The position numbers and the translations under genes were made by a program. A stretch of DNA of 64,000 nt from the NCBI RefSeq assembly GCF_900086585.1, contig NZ_FLKM01000009.1, positions 1,426,001 to 1,490,000 on the forward strand. Direction: 5' to 3'. The notes beneath the pieces were generated by a model that saw only the letters and a list, made by a program, of their open reading frames with translations, did not search any database and was not told the origin of the DNA. Shown piece after piece: positions 34,126 to 42,598 of this stretch (position 1 is the first letter of the stretch; every line of letters starts with the position of its first letter). The DNA is from Emergencia timonensis (GTDB taxonomy: Bacteria; Bacillota; Clostridia; Peptostreptococcales; Anaerovoracaceae).

Positions 34126-34607
34126 TGGAACGGGTGAACCGCATCCTCCGCCATCCCCTTTGGAAAGGCGCGCTGCAGCAGATCGAAGAACTTGAGTCAG
34201 AGAGGATTTTCTGCCGCCACGATCTCGATCACTTTCTCCACGTAGCCCGTATAGCTTACATCGAGAATCTGGAGCAGTCCCTCGACTTATCAAAAGAAAT
34301 CATCTATGCAGCGGCTCTGCTCCACGACATCGGACGGGGACTGCAATATGAGAAGGGAATACCTCACGAAGAAGCCAGCGCTGCATTAGCAGAGGGGATC
34401 CTGACGGACTGCGGTTTTTGTGAGAATGAAATAAAAGTCATCGCTGATGCAATCACTGCCCATAGAGATGCTGACGCGGCAAAGGGATATGACCTTGCAG
34501 GCATTTTGTACAGGGCGGATAAAAATTCGCGAAATTGTTTTGCCTGCAAAGCGGAGCATGAGTGCAACTGGAGCAGAGAAAAGAAAAATACTAGGATAAA
34601 GGATTAA
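34122..34607 (+). CDS. HD-domain phosphohydrolase in the folate operon
   Basis: This 161-residue HD superfamily protein has H33 in CRHDLDHFLHV, the HD pair in ALLHDIGRG, and a later His in ITAHRDAD. A C-terminal cysteine cluster (NCFACKAEHECNW) is distinctive. It overlaps folE by 4 nt and is followed 3 nt later by folP. HD enzymes hydrolyse phosphates of nucleotides and related compounds. Because the operon has no recognisable Nudix or other dihydroneopterin triphosphate pyrophosphatase, it may fill that step; this is inference. Confidence 0.8.
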   Translation: MMERVNRILRHPLWKGALQQIEELESERIFCRHDLDHFLHVARIAYIENLEQSLDLSKEIIYAAALLHDIGRGLQYEKGIPHEEASAALAEGILTDCGFCENEIKVIADAITAHRDADAAKGYDLAGILYRADKNSRNCFACKAEHECNWSREKKNTRIKD

Positions 34608-34610
34608 AAA

Positions 34611-35423
34611 ATGAGAATAGGAAACAGAGATTTTGATATCAAAAATCATTGCTATATTATGGGAATCCTCAATGTAACGCCGGATTCCTTTTCTGATGGC
34701 GGCAAATGGGACGACCTGGATCGCGCCAGGAAACATGTGGAAGAGATGATCCGTGATGGTGCGGACATCATCGACGTCGGCGGTGAATCTACGAGACCGG
34801 GCCACATCAAGATCAGTGTACAGGAAGAAATCGAACGAGTCGTACCCTACATCAAAATGATCAAAGAAAACTTTGATGTTCCGGTATCTATCGACAGTTA
34901 TAAAAGTGATGTCGTGGAGGCTGCCCTTGCAGTTGGTGCGGATCTGGTCAACGATATCTGGGGGCTGAAATATGACAGCCGCGTAGGAGAGCTGATCGCG
35001 GAGTACGACGTGCCTTGCTGCCTGATGCACAACCGGGCGAATACAGACTATGACGACTTCATGACGGACATGCTTGCGGACATGAAGAAATCTCTTCGCA
35101 TCGCAAAATTTGCCGGTATCAAGGACGAAAAGATCATCCTGGATCCGGGCGTCGGCTTTGGAAAGACCCAGGAACATAACTTAACCGTCATCAATCATCT
35201 GGAAGAACTGTGTGCTCTCGGTTTTCCGGTACTGCTGGCGACTTCCAGAAAGTCTGTGATTGGTGCCGCCCTTAATCTGCCGACAGACCAGAGGGTAGAA
35301 GGCACTGTGGCTACGACAGTCATGGGCGTCATCAAAGGCGCGGCCTTTATCCGCGTACACGATATCAAAGAAAACTACCGTGCCATCAAAATGACGGAGG
35401 CAATCTTACATGAAAAAATATGA
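34611..35423 (+). CDS. folP: Dihydropteroate synthase
   Basis: This 270-residue TIM-barrel enzyme joins 6-hydroxymethyl-7,8-dihydropterin pyrophosphate with p-aminobenzoate. Motifs: GILNVTPDSFSDGG, IIDVGGESTRPG, DPGVGFGKTQEHN, SRKS and the C-terminal IRVHD. It overlaps folBK by 14 nt. The sulfonamide-target loops look standard. Confidence 0.96.
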   Translation: MRIGNRDFDIKNHCYIMGILNVTPDSFSDGGKWDDLDRARKHVEEMIRDGADIIDVGGESTRPGHIKISVQEEIERVVPYIKMIKENFDVPVSIDSYKSDVVEAALAVGADLVNDIWGLKYDSRVGELIAEYDVPCCLMHNRANTDYDDFMTDMLADMKKSLRIAKFAGIKDEKIILDPGVGFGKTQEHNLTVINHLEELCALGFPVLLATSRKSVIGAALNLPTDQRVEGTVATTVMGVIKGAAFIRVHDIKENYRAIKMTEAILHEKI

Positions 35424-36246
35424 CGAAATCCACATAGAAAATTTACAGGTCTTTGCCAACCACGGCGTGTATCCAGAAGAAAACAAGTTAGGACAGAAGT
35501 TTTTGGTTTCTGCGGTGCTGTATGTTGACACGAGAGCCGCAGGACTGCAGGACGACCTGACATTGTCCACACATTATGGCGAGGTCAGCCAGTTCATGAC
35601 AAGCTTTCTGCAGGAGCATACGTATCAGCTGATCGAAGCGGCTGCAGAGCATCTCGCAGAAGAAGTGTTGCTTACGTTTCCGCTGCTCCAAGGCATATCA
35701 GTAGAATTGAAAAAACCCTGGGCACCAGTGGGACTGCCACTGGATACAGTGTCGGTAAAAATCGAGAGATTTTGGCACAGGGCGTATATCGCTCTTGGCT
35801 CCAACCTTGGAGACAAAAAGGCTTATCTGGATATGGCGGTGGAGAGCCTCGGTGAATTCCGCGGCTGCAGGGTAGAGCAGGTTTCTGATTATCTGATTAC
35901 AGCGCCTTATGGCGGCGTGGAGCAGGATGATTTTCTCAACGGATGCCTGTGCCTGCGAACTTTGCTGACACCGGAGGAACTGCTTTCTGTCCTTCACGAG
36001 ATTGAAGAGAAAGCGCATCGCAAGAGAGAAGTGCGCTGGGGGCCGAGGACCTTGGATCTGGATATTTTGCTGTATGACGATCTGGTATACGACAGCGAGA
36101 ACCTGACGATCCCCCATATCGAGATGCACCTACGGGATTTTGTATTGGAACCTCTTTCTCAGATCGCGCCGTGGGTGAGACATCCGGGACTGGGCAAGAC
36201 CGTGAGAGAACTGACAGAGGACTTGAAACAAAAACAGAAAAAGTGA
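35410..36246 (+). CDS. folK: Bifunctional dihydroneopterin aldolase / HPPK
   Basis: This 278-residue fusion has FolB at residues 1-118 (IHIENLQVFANHGVYPEEN with the catalytic Glu; LKKPWAPVG) and FolK at about 122-270 (AYIALGSNLGDK, FLNGCLCL, WGPRTLDLDILLYDD with the Mg2+ Asp pair). It performs two consecutive folate steps, making the substrate of FolP. The FolB-FolK fusion is known in several bacteria. A terminator follows, closing the operon. Confidence 0.95.
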   Translation: MKKYDEIHIENLQVFANHGVYPEENKLGQKFLVSAVLYVDTRAAGLQDDLTLSTHYGEVSQFMTSFLQEHTYQLIEAAAEHLAEEVLLTFPLLQGISVELKKPWAPVGLPLDTVSVKIERFWHRAYIALGSNLGDKKAYLDMAVESLGEFRGCRVEQVSDYLITAPYGGVEQDDFLNGCLCLRTLLTPEELLSVLHEIEEKAHRKREVRWGPRTLDLDILLYDDLVYDSENLTIPHIEMHLRDFVLEPLSQIAPWVRHPGLGKTVRELTEDLKQKQKK

Positions 36247-36260
36247 ATAAATCATAGATC

Positions 36261-36295
36261 AGCTCGGAAAAGCATCTGCTCCTCCGGGCTTTTTT
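36261..36295 (+). terminator. Terminator of the folate operon
   Basis: AGCTCGG pairs with CCGGGCT (one G-U) across an 18-nt loop and is followed by TTTTTT, 14 nt after the folBK stop. Confidence 0.7.
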
Positions 36296-36335
36296 GATTC
36301 ACAGATAATTACGTTCTGATCATCCCCTATAAAGC

Positions 36336-36455
36336 AAAAAAGTGGGGGCGCGCAGAGGGAATAGCCTCGCCGCCCTAAGGAGGGTGCCCAGCCTGCAAAG
36401 CAGGCGCCGAAGGGAACCTAGGGTTCCCTAGCGGAGTGACGACAATCACTTTTTT
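36336..36455. repeat. Structured intergenic element bounded by inverted AAAAAAGTG/CACTTTTTT
   Basis: The 120-bp stretch has inverted ends (36336-36344 and 36447-36455) and several internal hairpins: GCCTGC-AAA-GCAGGC, GGGAACC-TA-GGGTTCCC and a G+C-rich GGCG...CGCC. It is much more G+C-rich than its surroundings and has no reading frame of note. It looks like a dispersed palindromic repeat or a processed RNA; only one copy is visible here. Confidence 0.5.
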
Positions 36456-36515
36456 GTGAAGAAATATGCGGATGTGAATTTGGCAGTATATGGGGGAGGG
36501 GGGTATGCAGTGAGA

Positions 36516-36806
36516 GTTTTGTACGATAAAGTTAGGTTTTTTGAGGCTGTTTACAAAAGACTCGCGTAACTTCATGACTGCATCAGTAGTCATTGACTTG
36601 GAAAATAAACTTGATTGCTTACAGAATCTATAAATATGCTGCAAATGGTTACTTTTATGGACTGCTGGCGGTATTTGAGACATAGAAATTCATACAAAAA
36701 ATAACCGGAATCAGATATACCCCCTCCGATGATGCTCCAAAAAGTGATCAGGTTACGCGAGAATACCTGGACACATCCAAAAAGCCTAACGCTATTGTAA
36801 CAAAAC
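36516..36806. repeat. MITE-like inverted-repeat element, copy 2 (about 291 bp)
   Basis: Ends GTTTTGTAC... and the inverted ...GTAACAAAAC resemble those of copy 1 at 5735-6013, with the shared core GTTAGGTTTTTTG. The subterminal CTCGCGTAAC (36561-36570) and GGTTACGCGAG (36751-36761) and the internal GGTTACTTTT (36647-36656) and AAAATAACC (about 36698-36706) are at matching places. The spacers between these blocks differ strongly from copy 1. With the terminator, the structured element and the iclR promoter it fills the 36247-36914 intergenic region. Confidence 0.7.
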
Positions 36807-36823
36807 ATGATCCTTTGGCAGCA

Positions 36824-36852
36824 TTGACAGAAGTGGCATAATACGATATATT
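36824..36852 (+). promoter_or_regulatory. Promoter of the IclR-family regulator gene
   Basis: TTGACA and TATATT are separated by 17 bp. A TGGAAATATTTGTA sequence at 36873-36886, an imperfect IclR-type palindrome, lies just after the likely start site and might allow autoregulation. Confidence 0.65.
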
Positions 36853-36914
36853 AAAATACGAGCAAAGAAATGTGGAAATATTTGTATAAAAGAAAAAAGC
36901 AGGTTTTAATCATT

Positions 36915-37694
36915 ATGGAGAAAAAAACATCGAATCAAACCGTATCTAAATTAATACAATTGATGTCTTGTATTTCACAAAGCCGTACACCGATGAGATT
37001 ACAGGATATATCTGACAGTATCGGCGTTCCCACCGCAACTGCATTTCGCTATCTGAGTGCGTTGATGGAAGAGGGACTCGTATATCAGGACGCGGCGACG
37101 AACCGCTATGGGATGACCTGGCGTATTTGTGAATATGGAAAATCTGTTAGAAATCACATGACTATCAGAACGCTTTCAGGGAATTTAGTCAATGAACTGT
37201 CTGTTAAGCTTTCACTGGGTGTATGTCTCGTCATTGAAAGAGGAATGGAATGTGTATATTTAGATTGCGTGTACGATCCTGAAAGCATCAGTGACGGTGT
37301 ACCACTGCAGCGCATCGGACTCCAAGCCCCGATACATGCCGTATCATCTGGAAAACTGTTTTTAACCGAGTATTCAGAGAAGGATATCGATTTGTTGATC
37401 AGTCAAAAAGGCCTGCCCCAATTGACAGAAAGAACCATTACGACGAAGGAAGGACTTTTAAAAGAACTCGACCGTACACGAAAGAACAAATATGCATTAG
37501 AGGATCAGGAATGCGAACCGGGCTTGCGCTGTGTGTCGGTGCCAATATATGATTACAGTGGAAAGATTGCTGCGGCGCTGAGTTCTTTTGGGAAAGTGGA
37601 GAACATGTCGTTAGATCATATACAGAAATGTATTCTTCCAGAGCTGAGAGCAGTTGCGGGGGAAATCTCCTTTAGGATGGGCTGCTACAGATAA
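36915..37694 (+). CDS. IclR family transcriptional regulator
   Basis: This 259-residue protein has an N-terminal winged helix (VSKLIQLMSCISQS, RLQDISDSIGVPTATAFRYLSALMEEGL) and an IclR effector domain with GLQAPIHAVSSGKLFL and LRCVSVPIYDYSGKIAAALS. An ATG at 36870 gives 15 more residues but is very close to the predicted transcription start; neither has a strong ribosome binding site, so the start is uncertain. It is followed by a strong terminator and by the dehydrogenase operon, whose promoter carries an IclR-like palindrome. A role as local repressor is likely. Confidence 0.88.
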   Translation: MEKKTSNQTVSKLIQLMSCISQSRTPMRLQDISDSIGVPTATAFRYLSALMEEGLVYQDAATNRYGMTWRICEYGKSVRNHMTIRTLSGNLVNELSVKLSLGVCLVIERGMECVYLDCVYDPESISDGVPLQRIGLQAPIHAVSSGKLFLTEYSEKDIDLLISQKGLPQLTERTITTKEGLLKELDRTRKNKYALEDQECEPGLRCVSVPIYDYSGKIAAALSSFGKVENMSLDHIQKCILPELRAVAGEISFRMGCYR

Positions 37695-37732
37695 GCGGCT
37701 AAGAAATATTATAATGAAACAGTGTACTATTT

Positions 37733-37774
37733 GCACTGATGTTAAAAGAGTCAATTTAACATCAGTGCTTTTTT
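37733..37774 (+). terminator. Strong terminator after the IclR-family gene
   Basis: A perfect 14-bp stem (GCACTGATGTTAAA with TTTAACATCAGTGC) over an 8-nt loop is followed by six T residues. Confidence 0.9.
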
Positions 37775-37807
37775 AATGCAAAAAATGAAAAAGAAATCCA
37801 ATTAATA

Positions 37808-37836
37808 TTGACAATTTTCAGAAAATAAACTAAAAT
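37808..37836 (+). promoter_or_regulatory. Promoter of the dehydrogenase / molybdenum hydroxylase operon
   Basis: TTGACA (37808-37813) and TAAAAT (37831-37836) are separated by 17 bp, about 45 nt before the first gene. Confidence 0.75.
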
Positions 37837-37850
37837 GAAATTAAATTTCA
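37836..37850. promoter_or_regulatory. IclR-type operator palindrome
   Basis: TGAAATT-A-AATTTCA is a perfect 15-bp palindrome starting at the last base of the -10 element and covering the expected start site. Its form matches the TGGAAAT-N-ATTTCCA-like operators of the IclR family. Its position predicts repression by the adjacent IclR protein. Confidence 0.65.
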
Positions 37851-37880
37851 AAATTATTAAAAAATGAAAGGAAAGTGAAA

Positions 37881-39404
37881 ATGAATGTCGAAAGAAAAAA
37901 GTATTGTGTGAACGGCGAGTGGCTGGAATCGAAAACGCAAATGTATATGCCAGTTACCGATTCCAGTACGGGTGAGGTGATTGCCGAAGTTCCATGCTGC
38001 ACAAAAGACGAGGTGGAATCAGCGATTGCAGCAGCACAGAGTGCTTTTCCCCAGTGGTCAGCTCTTTCTCTCAGTCAAAGAACACAGATGATGTTCAAAT
38101 GGAGAAGTATTCTCCTCGAACATTTGGAAGAATTGACACTTCTCTGTGCAAAAGAATTGGGAAAAAATTTAGCGGAAGCGAGAGGGGATGTTTTAAAAGC
38201 AATTGAACCGACCGAACACGCGTGCTCTTTGCCAACCTTGATGCAGGGTGAGGCATCGCTGCAAGTAACCACCGGCTTTGACACGTCGACTTATCGCATG
38301 CCGCTGGGGGTTGTCGCTGGCATTGTCCCCTTTAACTTTCCGGCGATGATTCCATGGGGCTGGATGGTGCCTTTAGCCATCGCTGCTGGAAACACCGTCG
38401 TGCTAAAGGCGTCCAGTGCGACACCGCTTACGGCAATACGGATTTTAGAACTATTCTATGAGAAAGGAGGTTTTCCCAAAGGCGTTGTAAATTTGGTAAC
38501 CTGCAGCAGAAAGGAGGCGGACATCTTACTGACAGATTCGAGGGTAAAAGCAGTTACCTTTGTTGGAACGACCCATGTCGGTAAGCAGATTTATTCCATG
38601 GCAGCGGAAAATGGCAAGCGTGTTCAGGCGCAGTGTGAGGCAAAAAACCACGCGTTGGTCTTAGAGGACGCGGAGTTGGAAAGCACAGTGAGTGCGATCA
38701 TCAACTCTACATATGGCTGTGCAGGGATGAGATGCATGGCACTGCCGGTTATCGTTGTACAGGATAGCATCGCTGATCAGTTTACAGCATTATTAAAGAA
38801 GAAAGCATTGGAGATGAAGGTCGGCTGTGCCTATGATGCAGAGACAGATTTAGGTCCCGTTGTATCCGAGGAACATAAAACTAAAATCTGCAATTGGATT
38901 CAAAAAGGAGTCGATGAAGGCGCTGAATTAGTGCTTGACGGTCGTAACGTCGTAGTTGAGGGATATGAAAAGGGATTCTATGTAGGTCCGACGATTTTCG
39001 ACCACGTAAAGCCTGGTATGGATATCGGCGAGAGGGAAATTTTTGGACCGGTGACACTGATCAAAAGGGTTAGAGATTTCGAAGAAGGAATTACTCTGAT
39101 GAATGCAAATCCATATGCGAATGGGTCTGTGATCTTTACACAGAGTGGTTATTATGCCAGGGAATTCGAGATTCGGACTGACGGCGGCATGGTGGGCATC
39201 AATGTCGGTATACCTGTTCCTTCTGCTTATTTTCCATTCTCAGGGAACAAAGATTCATTCTTTGGAGACTTACATGTATTAGGCAAGGACGGGATTCGTT
39301 TTTACACTCGGGCAAAGACGGTGACAAGACATTGGTATGACGAAACTGCGAAAAAAAGGACAGAAGAATTTGATACGTGGGAAGGAACTGTTGAGAGAAT
39401 TTAG
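37881..39404 (+). CDS. mmsA: CoA-acylating methylmalonate-semialdehyde dehydrogenase family protein
   Basis: This 507-residue aldehyde dehydrogenase has the CoA-acylating signature set: catalytic C285 in GCAGMRCMAL, CEAKNHALVL where an Asn-containing segment replaces the general-base Glu, and FPFSGNKDSFFGDLHVLGKDG near the end. The family makes acyl-CoA from malonate or methylmalonate semialdehyde. AAAGGA 8 nt upstream supports ATG 37881. No inositol, valine or beta-alanine genes are close, so the actual semialdehyde may come from the molybdenum hydroxylase/RidA route encoded downstream. Substrate is inferred. Confidence 0.85.
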   Translation: MNVERKKYCVNGEWLESKTQMYMPVTDSSTGEVIAEVPCCTKDEVESAIAAAQSAFPQWSALSLSQRTQMMFKWRSILLEHLEELTLLCAKELGKNLAEARGDVLKAIEPTEHACSLPTLMQGEASLQVTTGFDTSTYRMPLGVVAGIVPFNFPAMIPWGWMVPLAIAAGNTVVLKASSATPLTAIRILELFYEKGGFPKGVVNLVTCSRKEADILLTDSRVKAVTFVGTTHVGKQIYSMAAENGKRVQAQCEAKNHALVLEDAELESTVSAIINSTYGCAGMRCMALPVIVVQDSIADQFTALLKKKALEMKVGCAYDAETDLGPVVSEEHKTKICNWIQKGVDEGAELVLDGRNVVVEGYEKGFYVGPTIFDHVKPGMDIGEREIFGPVTLIKRVRDFEEGITLMNANPYANGSVIFTQSGYYAREFEIRTDGGMVGINVGIPVPSAYFPFSGNKDSFFGDLHVLGKDGIRFYTRAKTVTRHWYDETAKKRTEEFDTWEGTVERI

Positions 39405-39464
39405 CGATTAGTTATTTAAAGCATTATTTGGTTTATGGATGTAATTGAGAAAGGAGCAAGAGAA

Positions 39465-40859
39465 ATGGAAAAGAAAAAGAAAAAATTTGCAGTACCGAAT
39501 GTATTCATCATACTCTTTGGAATCATACTGGTTTGCAGCATCTTATCCTACATTATTCCGGCTGGAACTTACGAAATGATGGATCTGGATGGAAGATCCG
39601 TCGTCGATCCGGATTCTTATCACAACATCGAACAGACACCTGTATCTGCCATGCAGATGCTGACTTCCATCACAAGGGGGCTGCAGGAGAGCGCGCAGAT
39701 CGTATTTTTCCTCTTCATCGTAGGTGGTGCAATGGCCGTAATTCAGTCAACAGGAGCGCTGGAAGCAGGTATCGGTAAATTAGCAAAATCTCTCAATGGG
39801 AAAGACTTGATTATCATTCCAATCGTACTATTTTTATTCGGCATTGGCGGAGCAATCTTTGGCATGTGTGAAGAAGCTGTGCCGCTGGTTCCTCTTTTCG
39901 TCGCATTGTGTCTTGCTATGGGGTACGATTCCATGGTCGGTATGGCAATCGTCATGGTCGGCGGCGCCATCGGCTGGGCAGGCGAGTTTATGAATCCGTT
40001 CTGTCTGCAGGTTGCCCAGGGAATCGCAGAACTGCCGCCGCTTTCGGGCATGGGGCTGAGAATTGCACTGTTTACTGCATTACTAGTCGTAACCTCCCTG
40101 TGGATTATGCGTTATGCCAGAAAAGTGAAAAAGAATCCACAGCTTTCGCCGATGTATGAACTCGATAAGCATAGGGATGATTCCTTAGATTTGGATCACC
40201 TGCCCAAGTTCGGCGGTCGTGAAAAGGCAATTTTAGTCGTATTCCTCCTGATGATTGTGTTGCTGGTTTACGGCGTCATTAAACTGGGATGGTACATGGA
40301 CGAAATCAGTGCGTTATTCCTCGGAACATCTATCATCTGCGCCATCATCGGAAGGATGCGGTTTAATACCTTCGCTGAGGTGCTGGGAAAGGGTATGACC
40401 GATCTTGCCACGGGAGCTTTGATCGTCGGATTTTCTAAGGCGATCGTCGTCGTATTGACCGATGGAAACATCCTGCATGTGATTTTACATGGTGCAGCGT
40501 CAGTATTAGGCGTTTTGCCACCGATCTTTTCCGCAATTGGTATGTTTATTTTCCAAAATCTACTGAACTTAATTGTCGTATCTGGTTCTGGACAAGCTGC
40601 TTTGACCATGCCTTTGATGGCGCCGTTAGCTGACCTGGTAGAAGTAACGAGACAAACATCGATTATGGCGTTGTCCATCGGTAATGGTCTCTCCAACGTA
40701 TTGACACCGGTTTCCGGATTCTTGATGGCAGGCCTTGCCTTAGCCAAGATTCCTTGGGAAAAATGGGCGAAGTGGGTTTTGCCTCTCATAGGTATTCAAT
40801 TTGCAGTGGGCCTCATTTTTATCATCATTGCGCAGGTAACCGAGTACGGACCATTCTAA
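39465..40859 (+). CDS. YfcC family membrane carrier
   Basis: This 464-residue integral membrane protein has a basic N-terminus (MEKKKKKFAVPN), then about twelve helices; the IIPAGTYEMMD and FGMCEEAVPLVPLF segments and NLIVVSGSGQAALTMPLMAPL are typical of the YfcC/C4-dicarboxylate-like superfamily. Some members carry peptides, arginine or basic amino acids, and others are unassigned. AAGGAGC supports ATG 39465. It probably imports the substrate of this catabolic operon. Confidence 0.82.
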   Translation: MEKKKKKFAVPNVFIILFGIILVCSILSYIIPAGTYEMMDLDGRSVVDPDSYHNIEQTPVSAMQMLTSITRGLQESAQIVFFLFIVGGAMAVIQSTGALEAGIGKLAKSLNGKDLIIIPIVLFLFGIGGAIFGMCEEAVPLVPLFVALCLAMGYDSMVGMAIVMVGGAIGWAGEFMNPFCLQVAQGIAELPPLSGMGLRIALFTALLVVTSLWIMRYARKVKKNPQLSPMYELDKHRDDSLDLDHLPKFGGREKAILVVFLLMIVLLVYGVIKLGWYMDEISALFLGTSIICAIIGRMRFNTFAEVLGKGMTDLATGALIVGFSKAIVVVLTDGNILHVILHGAASVLGVLPPIFSAIGMFIFQNLLNLIVVSGSGQAALTMPLMAPLADLVEVTRQTSIMALSIGNGLSNVLTPVSGFLMAGLALAKIPWEKWAKWVLPLIGIQFAVGLIFIIIAQVTEYGPF

Positions 40860-40886
40860 ACTGACATTGTGAAAGGAGGTCGGTCC

Positions 40887-41741
40887 ATGACAGACTTTTT
40901 TAGGCCAGACAGTTTGCAAGAAGCGCTTGGGATTCTCAATGCGTTTAAAGAAAAGGCCGTTATTGTCAATGGCGGCAGTGATATCGTCATCAGCCTCAGT
41001 CAAAAGAAGATCGCACCGTCAGTCATCGTTTACATTGGAAATCTGCCGGAATTGCGATACATTCGTGAGGATGAGGGGTACATTGCTCTGGGTGGAAATG
41101 TGACTTATCGGGAAATGTCTCATGATCCGATTTGCCAAAATGTTACAGGACTGATGAACGCTATCGCTCATTTGGGTAGTCCCAGTGTTCGGGCAGTAGC
41201 AACGCCGGCGGGAAACGTCGGGACGGCAGCACCGGCAGCGGATTGTGCTACCATGTTGATGACTTTGGGTGCAGACGTTGTATTGGTGAACAGCAAAGGG
41301 GAACGAACGGTGTCACTGAAGGATTTTTACTTGGGCAGAAATCGCACGATAAAACAAGCTGATGAGATCATCCGTGAGATTCGCTTCCCTGCAATCCGTC
41401 AGGGAGAAGGTACTGGATATTGTAAAGCTGCGCGCCGCAAAGCACAGGATATCGGAAAGATTCTTGCAGGTGTCCGCGTCCATTTGGAAAAGAATATTCT
41501 TACAGAGGCAGCAATCTCTCTAGGTGCGTTAAATGCAAAAATCGTGCGTGCGGCAAGCCTGGAGGAAGCGATAAAGGGGATGGAAAAGAGTGAGGCTTAT
41601 CAATATCTGAAACAAAACTTCCCCGCAGAAGCAGGCCTCAGAGACTCTTACTTTAAAGAATATAAGGAATCCGTGACAAAGGCTATCGTTGCACAGGCAT
41701 TTTCTCGTGCAATTGCGGATGCAGAGAAAGAGAGGTTTTGA
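40887..41741 (+). CDS. Molybdenum hydroxylase FAD-binding subunit (XdhB/CoxM type)
   Basis: This 284-residue protein begins MTDFFRPDSLQEALGIL and includes IVNGGSDIVISL, ATPAGNVGTAAPAADC (FAD pyrophosphate binding) and the CO dehydrogenase flavoprotein C-terminal domain. It passes electrons between the iron-sulfur subunit and NAD or another acceptor. AAAGGAGGT is placed for ATG 40887. Next to the 2Fe-2S and molybdopterin subunit genes it completes a three-subunit xanthine-dehydrogenase-type enzyme. Confidence 0.9.
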   Translation: MTDFFRPDSLQEALGILNAFKEKAVIVNGGSDIVISLSQKKIAPSVIVYIGNLPELRYIREDEGYIALGGNVTYREMSHDPICQNVTGLMNAIAHLGSPSVRAVATPAGNVGTAAPAADCATMLMTLGADVVLVNSKGERTVSLKDFYLGRNRTIKQADEIIREIRFPAIRQGEGTGYCKAARRKAQDIGKILAGVRVHLEKNILTEAAISLGALNAKIVRAASLEEAIKGMEKSEAYQYLKQNFPAEAGLRDSYFKEYKESVTKAIVAQAFSRAIADAEKERF

Positions 41742-41742
41742 G

Positions 41743-42222
41743 ATGGCAAAGGTATCATTTAATCTAAATGGAAAGCCTGTATGCTGTGAAGCAGAAGGCG
41801 ATGAAATTCTTACAGATACCATACGCAGCCGCTTTAAATTAACCGGTACGAAGCGGGGCTGCGGTACGGGCGACTGCGGAGCCTGTACCGTTTTAGTTGA
41901 TGATGTGGCAGTGCGTTCCTGCACGATGCTGACGGGGATGGTAGAAGGCAAAAGTGTGACGACCATAGAAGGTTTGGGAACGATAGACCAATTGCACCCT
42001 GTACAACAGGCCTTTGTGGACGTCAATGCGGTACAATGCGGATTCTGCATTCCCGGTATGGTACTTACCGCATACGCACTGCTGAAGGAGATTCCCAGTC
42101 CAACAGAAGAAGAAATCCGCATTGCTATTTCTGGAAATTTATGCAGGTGTACGGGATATCAAAAAATTGTCGAAGCGATTCAGCTGGCATCTAAGCGGAT
42201 GCAGGAAAAGAAAGGACTATAG
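41743..42222 (+). CDS. Molybdenum hydroxylase 2Fe-2S subunit (XdhC/CoxS type)
   Basis: This 159-residue protein holds both clusters: plant-ferredoxin type C40, C45, C48 and C60 (RGCGTGDCGAC), and the helical type C99, C102, C134 and C136 (QCGFCIPGM, LCRCTGY). All eight cysteines are present, so electron transfer should be functional. It starts 1 nt after the FAD subunit stop. A frame extending upstream into that gene is not needed. Confidence 0.93.
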   Translation: MAKVSFNLNGKPVCCEAEGDEILTDTIRSRFKLTGTKRGCGTGDCGACTVLVDDVAVRSCTMLTGMVEGKSVTTIEGLGTIDQLHPVQQAFVDVNAVQCGFCIPGMVLTAYALLKEIPSPTEEEIRIAISGNLCRCTGYQKIVEAIQLASKRMQEKKGL

Positions 42223-42224
42223 AT

Positions 42225-42572
42225 ATGATCAAGTATTACGAAGGCGATGGACGCCTGTCTTTAGTGACAGAACATAACGGAGTGTTGTATTTGACGGGAA
42301 GAACAAGTGAAGGAAAAAATATAAAGGAGCAGACACAAGGTGTTTTAAATATCGTCGATGAGACCCTGGCAAAATACAATTCGGACAAGGAACATATTTT
42401 ACGCGTCCAGATTTTTTTGAAAGACGTACTAAGAGACTTCGACAATATGAACGAGGTTTGGGAAGCCTGGATAGTAGAAGGCAAAGAACCGGCGCGGGCG
42501 ACTGTTCAGGCAGATATGGCATTAGAAGACCGATTGGTGGAAATGGTGGTCACTGCCGTGATGAGAGAATAA
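42225..42572 (+). CDS. ridA: RidA/YjgF family protein
   Basis: This 115-residue protein shows LYLTGRTSEG, DNMNEVWEAWI and the conserved PARATVQADMALEDRLVEM with the catalytic Arg. RidA enzymes hydrolyse reactive enamine/imine intermediates to ketones and ammonia. Its insertion between the 2Fe-2S and molybdopterin subunit genes of a hydroxylase is unusual and suggests that the pathway makes an imine or enamine, for example after ring hydroxylation of an N-heterocycle. Confidence 0.9.
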   Translation: MIKYYEGDGRLSLVTEHNGVLYLTGRTSEGKNIKEQTQGVLNIVDETLAKYNSDKEHILRVQIFLKDVLRDFDNMNEVWEAWIVEGKEPARATVQADMALEDRLVEMVVTAVMRE

Positions 42573-42598
42573 GTAGGAAGTTTTGGGGAGTAAATGAT

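Noticed and set aside
34386..35177. 263-codon minus-strand frame across the HD and folP genes
   Set aside because: It spans two well-supported folate genes on the other strand and has no domain.
42458..42598. N-terminal extension of the molybdenum hydroxylase large subunit
   Set aside because: It overlaps ridA in another frame, has no family similarity, and a GGGGAG site supports the later ATG.
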